DNA of 64,000 nt from Deltaproteobacteria bacterium GWB2_55_19 (GTDB lineage: Bacteria > Desulfobacterota > GWC2-55-46), in NCBI GenBank assembly GCA_001797465.1, contig MGPQ01000012.1, positions 323,863 through 387,862 on the forward strand, given 5' to 3'. Made by a program: the position numbers and the translations under genes. Positions 54,560 through 63,741 of the stretch are shown piece by piece (positions within the stretch are counted from its first letter, which is position 1; every line of letters starts with the position of its first letter). The notes under the pieces are model-generated. The model saw nothing but the letters and a program-made list of their open reading frames with translations. It ran no database searches and had not been told where the DNA came from.

Positions 54560-54681
54560 TCCGGTTGCTCAAAAAGCTCCAGATGAGAGGCGTTGACAAG
54601 GGGAACGAGGCGTACTTTTCTATACGCCGCAGTGCCACGCGCCGAAGACAACGAAGCAGGTGGACTTTTTCAGTAGCCTGC
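54560..54681. repeat. MITE-like inverted-repeat element between the modification operon and fliC
   Basis: About 120 bp bounded by imperfect inverted ends: minus-strand AGGCTACTGAAAAAGTCC at one end and plus-strand GGTTGCTCAAAAAGCTCC at the other. The interior is largely self-complementary (CGTTG/CAACG arms, GCGTA/TACGC apex). The outer edge abuts the TAG stop of the 197-residue gene. The TGAAAAAGTCC...CTTCGTTG wording resembles short dispersed elements I recall from deltaproteobacterial and metagenomic genomes. Only one copy is in the window, so mobility is inferred. Confidence 0.55.
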
Positions 54682-55274
54682 TAATGGAAGACCTCTTCTT
54701 TTATCTCCTCCAAAAGAGGCTTGAGCTCATACTCCAATACGTCCGCGAGGAGGACGGTGTCCCCGCTTTTCTTGACATTTGTAATGGTTTCAAGCTTCTG
54801 GTGGAGGGGGCTGAAGTACTCCTCCGGCTTCTTTTTGAAAAGCTTCATATTATAGCGGATCGTCCCCTGTGAGAGGGCGTCCATGGTCTTTACTACCTCA
54901 ATTACGCCCTCGAATACCGTCGAGAAGGCCGCCTCTGCGGAAGGAGACCCGATCCTCAAGTCCTTCACGCAGGCCTCTATCGTCTCGCCGATGACATTTA
55001 TATACTCGCGCACGGTATCGAGCCCAACTATCGCCATGTCTTCGACGGATGTGGTCGTAAGCCGGATCTCAGCGCACTCAGAGAGCTTTCTCCCCGACAC
55101 CTCCCCTCCCCTCCATCCGTGTGGCGCGTCTGTCCCGTCCACGGCTATCTCAAAGATGAAGCGCTTGAGAGAGCCCAGTTCCTTGTCAAGGGCGCTAACA
55201 AGTTCCCGGATCGTTGAGTCCTTGCCGGTGTCCTCGTAATCGATCTGCATGTTGTCGAGATAGACCTTTGGCAT
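54681..55274 (-). CDS. Unknown protein upstream of flagellin
   Basis: This 197-residue soluble protein has a short N-terminal beta region (MPKVYLDNMQIDYED), then mixed alpha/beta with mostly helices from about residue 70 (DMAIVGLDTVREYINVIGE, VFEGVIEVVKTMDALSQG, LLADVLEYELKPLLEEIKEE). No known domain recognised. AGGAGATTTGG precedes ATG 55274. It is the last gene of the modification operon, 61 bp after the DUF115 gene, and ends at the MITE-like element. The all-helical C-terminal half looks like a chaperone or adaptor; a role in flagellin handling is a guess from position. Confidence 0.6.
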   Translation of the reverse strand: MPKVYLDNMQIDYEDTGKDSTIRELVSALDKELGSLKRFIFEIAVDGTDAPHGWRGGEVSGRKLSECAEIRLTTTSVEDMAIVGLDTVREYINVIGETIEACVKDLRIGSPSAEAAFSTVFEGVIEVVKTMDALSQGTIRYNMKLFKKKPEEYFSPLHQKLETITNVKKSGDTVLLADVLEYELKPLLEEIKEEVFH

Positions 55275-55335
55275 CCAAATCTCCTGAAAAACCATTTAAG
55301 AACAACGGCTTTTAAAACAAACTTCATACTTCCAG

Positions 55336-57243
55336 TCATAGCCCGGCAGCAATACCCCTATTCTCTTCACTGCCCCGGGCTGCCCTTATGGATGCGGCCG
55401 CCTCATCAAACCTTTTAGCGAACCTCAGGCAGACCGCTGTCATCGACTTGTAGGAGCCTATTACGGCCTCGAGGTCCCGGAGGAATTGGCCGCCCTCACC
55501 TGCGCTGTCATCCATATCCTCCTTGAGGTACTCCTTAAGGGCATAGGTATTGTTGATGAGCGCCTCCCATATGAACTTTGCGCGGTCAGATTCATCGAAT
55601 ATCGATTCTTCAAGCCTCTTGATCCTGTCGATATTCCCCTTTAGCGCGGAGGTGAGCCCCTTTTTAGCGTAGATATTCTTCGCCTCAGCCGCCTCCTTGA
55701 GAATTGAGGCGGCGAGCCTGTTGACCCGGCTCAAGACCGCGGCTGTATCCCTGAAAGACGCTTCGAGAGAAGTATAATCTATCCTCGGCCTCGACGCAAC
55801 CGCCCCGTCGATAGCCGCGTCAAGGGGCAGTTCCTTGTTCACGCAGGTTTCGAGCACGCGCCTTAATGTCGTATGTTCCATCCCCTCTATGTACGCCCCG
55901 CCCTCGGTCGCGTTTATGACCCTTACACCGGGCCTTTCCTTTTTAAGATAGTGCATGTAGTTCTCAAACCACTGGTGGAAGGTCGCCCAATCGTACTTGG
56001 AAGGCACTGGTTTTCCAGAAAGGCCCTTCAACCACTGGAGCTTGTAGGTGTATGTCTGCTTATCGTTTATGTACTCGTCCTCGACCGAGATCAGCCCGTT
56101 TTCCTTGTCTATCCTCACGTTCTGCGCCACATAGACGCCGCCCGGGGCGTGTGTCTCGTTTTCTCCGAAGGAGAGGTCCTGCCCGACGAAGGTTATCGGG
56201 TTGCAGCCGAACATTATCCCCATGTCGAGCGCCGCTGTCGTTACAGACCCCCCGATGGCCGGGAAGTACGAGCTCCCCCAGAGCCCTGCATGAGTGGCAC
56301 TCAACGAAAGGTATGGGCTGAAAAAAACGAACTTGCCCTTTACATCCCTCTCGAACATCCCGGGGTGCGAAAGCTCTCCCAGGATGAGCCTCGTCTTTTT
56401 ATCGTCCTCCCCGAAGGTAAAGTACTCCGGCAGGTCGACCATCTCGGAGGCTATTACAAAGTCCGGGACTACGCCGAGCTTAAGGAGCGGCTTATACGAG
56501 GTGATCGCCGCGACTATAAGCGCCTTGCCCTTGAATTCCCTGAGGAGCTCTCCGTTCTTCCTAAGCGACGGCCCGGCCCCGGCGATTATCATGGGCACGC
56601 CCTTGAACCTATCACGGAGGACGTCGATCGGCGGGGCAAAAGGCAGCGACTTCAGGTTCGAGAGGTAGTTATCTATCCAGGCGCTCCTGGACTTCATATC
56701 CGTCTTTATGCCGACCTGGTTCGTAATGTGCGCGTTGTGTATCCTGTTCGTGAAGTCCGAGAGCTCTTTCGGGAAGACGGACTTGTACGGGGCCGTAGAG
56801 TAGACAAGGAGGTTGTCGAAGCCTTCGGTCTCTCCGCGGAGCCTCTCTATCGCCGAGTGCATATCGACTGCCAGAAAGACCTTCTCCTCATCGAAGACCG
56901 GCGAGAGGTCGATATTTTCAAGCGCGCCCTTTAATATCTCCGTTGACGGCTCGAAGACGATGACCTTTTTAAACCCCTTCTGAACGAGCGCGCTTAAGAG
57001 GTGCCCGCAACCAAGCCCGAAGAGAAATACCCAGTCCGGCTTTTTGCCCGCCATCTCCACTGCCTGAACGTCGGCTTCAGTTGCGGGGTTGTATCTGCTG
57101 TGGAAGTATATGCCCTTGTATCTGAAGGTGGCTCCGCCAGCCTTCGCCTCCTCTATTTCCACACCCTGGCAATTTTCAAGCCCTTCGAAAATAGCGGGGT
57201 CTTTTGAGGCGATATTGCGGAGGTTCTTCTCAAATACCGTCAT
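55336..57243 (-). CDS. DUF115 (Maf/MptE-like) motility accessory glycosyltransferase
   Basis: This 635-residue protein belongs to the motility associated factor (Maf) group, which in Campylobacter, Helicobacter, Aeromonas and others attach nonulosonic acid or other sugars to flagellin Ser/Thr residues. The core DUF115 block is near residues 215-275: PMIIAGAGPSLRKNGELL and VVPDFVIASEMVDLPEY. Later GGSVTTAALDMGIMFGCNPI and VGQDLSFGENETHAPGG are typical of the 6-hydroxymethylpterin-diphosphokinase-like fold. C-terminal 150 residues are helical. The ATG at 57243 (AAGGGGG upstream) overlaps the GH57 stop (ATGA); a frame to 57309 is open but unsupported. Confidence 0.87.
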   Translation of the reverse strand: MTVFEKNLRNIASKDPAIFEGLENCQGVEIEEAKAGGATFRYKGIYFHSRYNPATEADVQAVEMAGKKPDWVFLFGLGCGHLLSALVQKGFKKVIVFEPSTEILKGALENIDLSPVFDEEKVFLAVDMHSAIERLRGETEGFDNLLVYSTAPYKSVFPKELSDFTNRIHNAHITNQVGIKTDMKSRSAWIDNYLSNLKSLPFAPPIDVLRDRFKGVPMIIAGAGPSLRKNGELLREFKGKALIVAAITSYKPLLKLGVVPDFVIASEMVDLPEYFTFGEDDKKTRLILGELSHPGMFERDVKGKFVFFSPYLSLSATHAGLWGSSYFPAIGGSVTTAALDMGIMFGCNPITFVGQDLSFGENETHAPGGVYVAQNVRIDKENGLISVEDEYINDKQTYTYKLQWLKGLSGKPVPSKYDWATFHQWFENYMHYLKKERPGVRVINATEGGAYIEGMEHTTLRRVLETCVNKELPLDAAIDGAVASRPRIDYTSLEASFRDTAAVLSRVNRLAASILKEAAEAKNIYAKKGLTSALKGNIDRIKRLEESIFDESDRAKFIWEALINNTYALKEYLKEDMDDSAGEGGQFLRDLEAVIGSYKSMTAVCLRFAKRFDEAAASIRAARGSEENRGIAAGL

Positions 57244-59267
57244 TTGCCGTCCCCCTTGAGGGCCTTTATCTTGAAGGTTATCTCGTTGACCCCGCGCCAC
57301 ACCCACCACGCGGTATCGTCGACCTCTCCGACGGAATGCTGGAGCCGGAGGAATGACTTACCCTCCTCGGCAAGCTCCATGTGCTTGAGCAGAGGGACCG
57401 AAAAGAGCTTCGACTTATCCGTCGATATCTCAAGCGCCTTGCAGGCGTCCCCTATCCGAACTCTCCCGTCGGTAGCGCCGAGACAGCTTGAGGCAGTGAC
57501 CGACTGGCTGACGGGCTCGTCATGGGAGAGGGTTTTCCCCTTGAGGTAAAACCTCTCAGGGCCCGCACCGCCGTTTATCGATTCATACCAGAGGGTATCA
57601 GCGTCGAAAGAGCCCGGCATGAACGTGAATATCCCAAGCCTCAAGGAGGAGGCGAGGAGGCCGTTGACCTTGAGCTTGAGGCTCAAGGATATCGACGGCT
57701 CGGTCTTCGATATCTCGTAAGTCTTCGTCAGGAACCCTATGTCCAGAGGCATCTTCGCCTCAAGCACGACGGATGCGTCGTTTTCAGTTATTTCCGCCGA
57801 GGCGGGTTTAAGGTCCGTCGTCTTTTTCCCGTCCCTCGCAACGTGGATAAGGTGGCCGGTGAAGAAGTCTGCGCCGAGCCTTATGTCTTCATAGTAACCG
57901 TGCGGGATGGTGCCTATGAGAGGCTTGTCGAAGACCCCCGGGAAGGCGGTCTTTTTAATGGCGAAGCCCCTTGAGGGGAGGAACTCGGCCTCGACTGTCC
58001 CGGTCGATATGAGGAGCGAGTTTTCCGCCCTTGTTATCACGGCCCCTCTTTTTGCGGGCCTCCCGGCCCCGTGTACTAAAGGCTCTCCTGTTTGAAACGC
58101 TGGAGACAAAGCGCCTCCGGCGATAACCGGCGTCCTCTTGAGGAGCCGCTCCGTCTCGGTTTTGAGCCACCCAAGCCTGTTCTGGAAGTACTGGAACTTC
58201 TCGTCGATCGTATTAGATCTGAAATCGCTCCCCCAGAGGTCGGAGATGAGCTCCTTGTACTCCTCGGCCTCGTCCGGCGAGAGCGCGCCCGCCTCTATCA
58301 GCCTTGAAATATTATTGTAAACCCTGTAACACTCGGTATTAATGTGGACGCTGTCCCTCCCGGCGACAGCCCAACGCGCGGGGTTATATTTATCCTGCTT
58401 CTTGCATACGACCGGCGTCTCAGTTGACTCAAGCGAGAGCCTGTGTCCCGCCTTCGGGTTTCCTTTAAAAAGCTCGCTCACCCCCCCGGGTGTCGAGAGG
58501 CTGAACCTCTCGTCCTCGCGTATGCGGGAGAGCACCTCGCGTATGCGCGCCCATTCGGCCTTTTTGACCTCCTCGCCTCCGGGCCTGTAATCAAAGACCT
58601 CGGCGTCGTTGGTGTAAAGCACAAAGGACCTCTCCTCGTCATTAGAATGGTGGGTAGAGAGAAAGTCCATGTACTCTTCGACAGATACGCCGCCGTGTAT
58701 GAGCCTCTGGAACTTCTGGAAGGCGATGGAGTGGCTCCAGACGACCTCGATGTCGGCTGAAAGCCCCTTTGCTATCTGCGGGAAGTAGACGTGCTCCTTC
58801 GGAAAATTATTGTATTTATGGGAGTTGTTCCAGTCCATTATGACAGACTTGTAGCCCGCGGCCTTATAAAGGTCTACGAGGCCGCGTGAAAACGTCTGCT
58901 CGTTCACGAGCGCGACTTCCGGGCGTCTGCCGAGTATCTCCGTATAATGCCTCATCCCGGACTCAAGGTTCCATCGGTTGACTTCAGTCGGGATGAGCGG
59001 AAATATAGCCTGCGAAAATCCCGAGCCGATGAACTCGATCTTCTTCGCGTACAAAAGCTCCGTGAGCCTCAGAACGAACGCCGGGTCGATAGCCTTGACC
59101 TCCCGGAGGGTCCATGCGGTCATCTCAATGGCGACCGGGAACCCGTCTTCCGCGAGCCGGAGGATTGGCCAGTAGCACCTCTCGATGACAGCGGGGAAGG
59201 CCCCGCGCTCAATCGTCGAAAAGGCGAGGTTGCAGTGAAAGGCCGTATAAAGGTGCAGGCGCGACAT
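57240..59267 (-). CDS. GH57-like glycoside hydrolase/transferase with beta-sandwich C-terminus
   Basis: This 675-residue protein resembles family 57 enzymes such as the 4-alpha-glucanotransferase of Thermococcus litoralis. The N-terminal (beta/alpha) barrel has His11 in LYTAFHCNLAFS; a Glu at 123 (ALVNEQTFSRG) that aligns in number with the GH57 nucleophile, and Asp221 (YTNDAEVFDYRPG) in the position of the acid/base. The C-terminal half (from about 400) is a beta-sandwich. It has no signal peptide, so it acts in the cytoplasm. Position between a radical SAM enzyme and a Maf-like protein suggests work on a sugar precursor rather than starch. The stop overlaps the DUF115 start by 4 bp. Confidence 0.82.
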   Translation of the reverse strand: MSRLHLYTAFHCNLAFSTIERGAFPAVIERCYWPILRLAEDGFPVAIEMTAWTLREVKAIDPAFVLRLTELLYAKKIEFIGSGFSQAIFPLIPTEVNRWNLESGMRHYTEILGRRPEVALVNEQTFSRGLVDLYKAAGYKSVIMDWNNSHKYNNFPKEHVYFPQIAKGLSADIEVVWSHSIAFQKFQRLIHGGVSVEEYMDFLSTHHSNDEERSFVLYTNDAEVFDYRPGGEEVKKAEWARIREVLSRIREDERFSLSTPGGVSELFKGNPKAGHRLSLESTETPVVCKKQDKYNPARWAVAGRDSVHINTECYRVYNNISRLIEAGALSPDEAEEYKELISDLWGSDFRSNTIDEKFQYFQNRLGWLKTETERLLKRTPVIAGGALSPAFQTGEPLVHGAGRPAKRGAVITRAENSLLISTGTVEAEFLPSRGFAIKKTAFPGVFDKPLIGTIPHGYYEDIRLGADFFTGHLIHVARDGKKTTDLKPASAEITENDASVVLEAKMPLDIGFLTKTYEISKTEPSISLSLKLKVNGLLASSLRLGIFTFMPGSFDADTLWYESINGGAGPERFYLKGKTLSHDEPVSQSVTASSCLGATDGRVRIGDACKALEISTDKSKLFSVPLLKHMELAEEGKSFLRLQHSVGEVDDTAWWVWRGVNEITFKIKALKGDGK

Positions 59268-60772
59268 CAGGGATACACCTCCCTGATCTTCAGAAAGTCG
59301 TATTTGACGAACATCTTCGAGGTCTCGTATAAGACAGGCAGGAAGTGCTCGCGCCTCCTCCTCCAGACGTCCCTTACGAGCCTCAGCGTCCTCCTGGGAT
59401 TGGTCTTTATGAGGTGGTGCGTCCTGTCGGCCTCAAGTATCGTCGTTATGAAGTCCGGAGAAAAGTCCTTTGTCTTTATATTCGGCTTAACGACCTCGAC
59501 CTTCGAGTACGAAAAGCCCTCGGCAAGGAGCCCTTCCCGCACGCACTGCTCGAAGAGCGCGGAGCCAGGGAGCGGGGTGGCTATGTATATCTCCCTGCTG
59601 TCAAAAAGCCCCGAGTAGTTGGCCATGTACAGGCTCCTCCTTATATCCCGCTTCGTCTCGCCAGGGAACCCTATTACAAAAGTCCCTGTAAGGTGTATGC
59701 CTTGCGAGCGAGCGTATTTCAGGAGCTCCATCGCGCGGACGAGCTTCAGGGGTTTCTTTACGACATTAGTGAGTATGTCCTGCACGCCGGACTCGATCGC
59801 GAAGCCCATCGAGGCGCACCCGATGGATTTGAGCTTGTCGATCAACTCCTCGTCCATGCACCAGAGCGCGAGCACCATGAAGTGCAGTTCAATATCGAGC
59901 CCCTGCCTCTTGAACTCGTCGCAGAACTCCTTGGCCCGGTTCTTATTGTGCGTGAAGTTGTCGTCGATTATCATGAGCTTCTTTATCTTGTAGGTATCCA
60001 CAAGGAAGCGTATCTCCTTGAAGACGTCGTCGAGCTTCCTCGCCCTGAACTTGCTCCCCATGGTCTTGTGGACCGAGCAGAAGACGCACCCTCCGGCGCA
60101 CCCCCGGGTCGTCAGCACCGAAGGCATAGCCTGCGCCTCCCCCCAGGTGACTGCGCGGGGCTTGTAGTGCCTGCTGTACTTCTCATAAGGGAAGAGGTGC
60201 CACGCCGGGTACGGGAGGCTGTCGAGGTCGTGTATCAAGGCGCCCGTCTTGTTTTTTATAATCGCCCCGTCCCTCCTCCAGACGAGGCCTGGGACGGACT
60301 CGAAGCCCTTGCCTTCCACAATCGCCTCTATCAGCCTGGGAAAAGAGATCTCGCCCTCGCCCATGATGACGTAGTCGATTGCCCCCTCTCCCATCACCTC
60401 TTCCGGAAGCGACGTCGGGTGGTTGCCCCCTGCGACGACCGGCACTGAGGGAAAGAGCTTTTTAACAAGCCGCGACGCCTCCATCATGTGCGGGACCATG
60501 ACTGAGAAGTTGCAGGTAATGCCTACGAGGTCCGGCCTTGAGGCCGTTATCCTCCCGGCTATCTCATCGATTGGTATGCCAACTTCCACGTATCCGTCTA
60601 TGACCTCCGCGCCCTTATCCAACCCCTCGGTCTGGCAGTCGAGTATCTCTACCTCATAGCCCTTTTTCTCAAGGACAGAGGCGAGGTACATGATACCGAT
60701 CGGAGGATAGACTATCCTCTGCCCGGAGGTGGCGACCTTCATGTTAGGCTGGACGAGAAGTATCTTTTTCAT
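59267..60772 (-). CDS. B12-binding domain radical SAM enzyme
   Basis: This 501-residue protein combines an N-terminal cobalamin-binding Rossmann domain (about 1-160; VQPNMKVATSGQRIVYPP, VVAGGNHPTSLPEE) with a radical SAM barrel whose cluster motif is CAGGCVFC (Cys225, 229, 232) after LTTR. Further blocks are LMIIDDNFTHNKNRAKEF, MGFAIESGVQDIL and TGTFVIGFPGETK. B12 radical SAM enzymes of this layout often methylate unactivated carbons or rearrange carbon skeletons. Start at ATG 60772 (GAGGGG upstream). It overlaps the GH57 gene by one base (TGATG). Substrate unknown; sugar or lipid modification for the flagellin glycan is an inference from context. Confidence 0.88.
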   Translation of the reverse strand: MKKILLVQPNMKVATSGQRIVYPPIGIMYLASVLEKKGYEVEILDCQTEGLDKGAEVIDGYVEVGIPIDEIAGRITASRPDLVGITCNFSVMVPHMMEASRLVKKLFPSVPVVAGGNHPTSLPEEVMGEGAIDYVIMGEGEISFPRLIEAIVEGKGFESVPGLVWRRDGAIIKNKTGALIHDLDSLPYPAWHLFPYEKYSRHYKPRAVTWGEAQAMPSVLTTRGCAGGCVFCSVHKTMGSKFRARKLDDVFKEIRFLVDTYKIKKLMIIDDNFTHNKNRAKEFCDEFKRQGLDIELHFMVLALWCMDEELIDKLKSIGCASMGFAIESGVQDILTNVVKKPLKLVRAMELLKYARSQGIHLTGTFVIGFPGETKRDIRRSLYMANYSGLFDSREIYIATPLPGSALFEQCVREGLLAEGFSYSKVEVVKPNIKTKDFSPDFITTILEADRTHHLIKTNPRRTLRLVRDVWRRRREHFLPVLYETSKMFVKYDFLKIREVYP

Positions 60773-60789
60773 CTTTGTCCCCTCGTTAT

Positions 60790-62019
60790 TCAAACGGGTA
60801 TCCCCGGCTCTACAACGACAGTAACCCTGTCAAAGACCCTCTTTATGGCGGCCCTCGCCCCTTCGCGCGTATCTCCGGTCGTGACCGCCATGCCCGCCCT
60901 GCACGGGTGGCTCGTGATCCTCTTTACCTCGTCGCCTACCTTCACATAGACCTTGAGCATGGCAAGCGACTCCTCCTGCATCTCCGGGACGGATACCTTC
61001 CTTACTATTCCCGGCTCAGGAAAAAGGAACCTCTGGCAGACGGCCTTCGCGGCACTCGGCCTGAAATCGTTCAACCCTATCTCCTCGCCAAGGGCGAGGA
61101 GTATCGCCGCCCCAACAAAGTCCGTGCCCGTTGAGAGCGGTATCGTGTGACTGCAAAAATACCCGCCGCTTAAGCGCGCCGCGACCTCTATGACGATTGG
61201 GCCGGACTCCCCTATCACTATATCGCCCTTTATCGTCCCGCTCTTCATGCCTATGGCGCGAGCGACCTTGCCTATTATCCGGTCTATCTCTACCCTTTCA
61301 TCCTCTGTTAAAATCGCGGGGAGGTCCCCGCCGTCCTCTATTACAAAAGGAGCGAACCGCTCAAGCTGTTCGTAGTTCCTGTCGGAGAGCCCAGGGGTAA
61401 TTACTCCATCGGGTGTTATAATAGATTCGGTGCTTATCTGCCTTCCGTTTATCCACTCCTCTGCCATGACTCTGCTGGAGGGCGAGTTTTTCATAGCCTC
61501 GTCGAACGCCCAGGCGATGTCCACGCCCTCGACGAGGCGAACGACCCCTCTTGCGCCGCGGCTGTCCACGGGCTTTATAACAAGCGTCTTTTTCTCCCTC
61601 AATAATTTTTCAAGGTGTTCCGCGCTCCTCACCTGCGAGAACCACGGCACCGGGACCCCTGAGGAGGAAAAGGTCCCCTTCATAAGGAGCTTATCCGCCA
61701 CTATCCTGGCCGAATTTACGCTTATGCCGGGTAGTTTTAGCCTTTCGGCGACAGCGGCGACCGTCAAAGGCACGTCCGCCGCCGCGGCCATGACGCCGTC
61801 TATCCTCTCGGCCTCGTTCAACTCGAAGGCGAGTTCAGCCGTCTTCTTTTCGTCATACGTGCTTGCGATGATCTTAAAGTCAGCCATCCTGAAGCCCGGT
61901 GCGTCCGCATTTCCGTCCGAGACCGCGACCTTAAGCCCCAAGGCCTTCGCCCTCTCAATTATAGGGACAGCCTCCACGCCGCCTGAGATGATGAGAATCG
62001 TCTTACCTTTTACGGGCAT
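60790..62019 (-). CDS. ATP-grasp carboxylate-amine ligase family protein
   Basis: This 409-residue protein has a pre-ATP-grasp Rossmann region (ILIISGGVEAVPIIERAKAL, VAVSDGNADAPGF), then the ATP-grasp fold with TLVIKPVDSRGARGVVRLV, VMAEEWINGRQISTES, and the Mg site PIVIEVAARLSGGYF. It belongs to the CarB/PurK-like carboxylate ligases that form amide or ester bonds from a carboxyl-phosphate intermediate. It could add an amino acid or carboxylate group to a sugar. Its end is 17 bp before the radical SAM gene; its start overlaps the dehydrogenase gene by 10 bp. Confidence 0.85.
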   Translation of the reverse strand: MPVKGKTILIISGGVEAVPIIERAKALGLKVAVSDGNADAPGFRMADFKIIASTYDEKKTAELAFELNEAERIDGVMAAAADVPLTVAAVAERLKLPGISVNSARIVADKLLMKGTFSSSGVPVPWFSQVRSAEHLEKLLREKKTLVIKPVDSRGARGVVRLVEGVDIAWAFDEAMKNSPSSRVMAEEWINGRQISTESIITPDGVITPGLSDRNYEQLERFAPFVIEDGGDLPAILTEDERVEIDRIIGKVARAIGMKSGTIKGDIVIGESGPIVIEVAARLSGGYFCSHTIPLSTGTDFVGAAILLALGEEIGLNDFRPSAAKAVCQRFLFPEPGIVRKVSVPEMQEESLAMLKVYVKVGDEVKRITSHPCRAGMAVTTGDTREGARAAIKRVFDRVTVVVEPGIPV

Positions 62020-63044
62020 ACGACCACCTTTACCGCGCTGTTGGCGTCCTTGTCGAACGCGATGGAATATCCTTTCATGATGTCTTCAAGGCTCACCCTG
62101 TGGGTGACGAGGAGGGAGCCGTTTATCGCGCCCTTTGCGTAGAGGTCAATGGCTGCGGCGTAGTCCTCCCTCCGGTACCTCTGCGTCCCCTTTATCTCTA
62201 TCTCCCTCTCGGTCAGGAACTTAAGGTTCATGTTTGGCGTCTTGTAGTGTACGCCCGAGAGCATGAGCGTCCCGCCTGGCCTGAGGATATTCAAAGACTG
62301 CGCAATCGATTCGCTCTCGTACCCGCCGACGGTCTCGAATACTAGGTCGGCCTTCGCGCCTTTGAGCGCCTCAATAACAAGTCTCTCAATTCCGGGGTCG
62401 GCTGAACCGAGGGCCGCGTCTGCCCCGAGCAGGGTCGAGAGCCTCCTCTGGTGGCCGTACTTGCCGATGGCTATGATTTTTTGCGCACCGAGCGCCTTTG
62501 CCGCAACGACGGTCAGAAGCCCAATGGTGCCGCAACCGACTACCACTATCATTTTCCCGGCAATATCGCCGGCCCTCTTGAAAGAGTGCAGGACATCGGC
62601 GAGCGGCTCTAACAAGACCGCCTCGTCAAAACCCATTTTATCTGGTAGCCTGTATATGTTCTCCCGAGGCGCTACGACGAACTCGGAAAAGCCGCCTCGC
62701 GCGTTGAAGCTAATGAATACGCAGTCCGGGCATATGTTTTCAAGCCCTGCCCTGCATAACTCGCATTTGCCGCATGGGATAAGCGGCGCGACACTCACGC
62801 GCTCTCCCGCGTTCAAACCCTCGACACCGGGGCCAATCTCCTCTATCTCTCCGCTTATCTCATGGCCGCCCCAGTACTTCGGGATGGGCGGGTCTCTCCT
62901 GAAGATGTTCAAGTCGCTCCCGCAGATGCCGCATGCGCGCACCCTTACGAGGACCTCTCCGGGGTTCAAGTCCGGCGCGGACACCTCCCTTACCTCAAGC
63001 TCTCCGGGGCCTTTGAACAAGGCCGCCTTGAATCGGTTAGCCAA
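62010..63044 (-). CDS. Zinc-dependent medium-chain alcohol dehydrogenase
   Basis: This 344-residue MDR enzyme resembles sorbitol/threonine/L-iditol dehydrogenases. Catalytic zinc ligands: Cys in CGICGSDLNIF and the GGHEISGEI His-Glu. The structural zinc lobe is complete (CGKCELCRAGLENICPDC, spacing CX2CX2CX7C). The NAD(P) motif is VVVGCGTIGLLTVVAAKALG. It probably oxidises a secondary alcohol of a polyol or sugar. It overlaps the transaldolase gene by 8 bp and the ATP-grasp gene by 10 bp, so translation is coupled across the set. Confidence 0.92.
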   Translation of the reverse strand: MANRFKAALFKGPGELEVREVSAPDLNPGEVLVRVRACGICGSDLNIFRRDPPIPKYWGGHEISGEIEEIGPGVEGLNAGERVSVAPLIPCGKCELCRAGLENICPDCVFISFNARGGFSEFVVAPRENIYRLPDKMGFDEAVLLEPLADVLHSFKRAGDIAGKMIVVVGCGTIGLLTVVAAKALGAQKIIAIGKYGHQRRLSTLLGADAALGSADPGIERLVIEALKGAKADLVFETVGGYESESIAQSLNILRPGGTLMLSGVHYKTPNMNLKFLTEREIEIKGTQRYRREDYAAAIDLYAKGAINGSLLVTHRVSLEDIMKGYSIAFDKDANSAVKVVVCP

Positions 63045-63726
63045 CGTTTTCGACCCTCCTTCTCGAGAAAGCCTCTCCCCTGCCGGGGACCTTTTCCCAG
63101 TCGGAGAGGAATTTTTCGAGGTCCGTGTCCGTCATGGTATTGAGGAGCATCTTCTCAAGGACAGCGAACGGCATCGTGATGATGTGGGCGCCGGTCTTCG
63201 CGGCCTCGATCACCTGGTGCGGGTCGCGTATCGACGCCGCTATGATCTCGGTCTTGAACTTGTAGGCGTTATGTATGTGCATGATGTCGCGGACAAGCCC
63301 TATCCCCTCGTAGCCCCTGTCCTCGAGCCTGCCGATAAAGGGGCTTACGTACGTTGCGCCCGCGCTCATCGCGAGGAGCGCCTGGGACGTCGAGAATACG
63401 AGCGTCAGGTTCGTCTTTATGTTCTCGCCCTTAAGGAGGTTCAAGGCCGCGAGGCCTTCGGGGTTCGTCGGGAGCTTCACGACGACGTTCCTGCCGAGCT
63501 CGGAAATCGTGCGGGCCTGCTCGGCCATCCCCTCGCCGGTCCTGTCGACGACCTCAAGGCTTACAGGGTACGGGTGAACGAGATCGCAGAGCTCCTTGGC
63601 GAGTTTGACGAAGTCCTTCCCTTCCCTCGCTACAATCGATGGGTTCGTCGTAAGCCCCTTCAATACCCCCCACCTCTTAGCCTTTTTTATCTCCTCGATG
63701 TTAGCGGTGTCCAGAAAGATGTTCAT
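63037..63726 (-). CDS. fsa: Transaldolase family protein (fructose-6-phosphate aldolase-like)
   Basis: This 229-residue protein matches the short transaldolase/FSA family. The start MNIFLDTANIEEIKKAKRWG and KGLTTNPSIVAREG are typical, the Schiff-base Lys is in VVVKLPTNPEGLAAL, and TLVFSTSQALLAMSAGATYVS and SPFIGRLEDRG form the rest of the barrel. The IVAREGKDF form is the one labelled fructose-6-phosphate aldolase or TalC in genomes. It could cut or make a C-C bond in the sugar precursor. AAGGAGGG precedes ATG 63726. It is 15 bp after the truncated dehydrogenase at the window edge. Confidence 0.9.
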   Translation of the reverse strand: MNIFLDTANIEEIKKAKRWGVLKGLTTNPSIVAREGKDFVKLAKELCDLVHPYPVSLEVVDRTGEGMAEQARTISELGRNVVVKLPTNPEGLAALNLLKGENIKTNLTLVFSTSQALLAMSAGATYVSPFIGRLEDRGYEGIGLVRDIMHIHNAYKFKTEIIAASIRDPHQVIEAAKTGAHIITMPFAVLEKMLLNTMTDTDLEKFLSDWEKVPGRGEAFSRRRVENVG

Positions 63727-63741
63727 CAAACCCTCCTTAGG

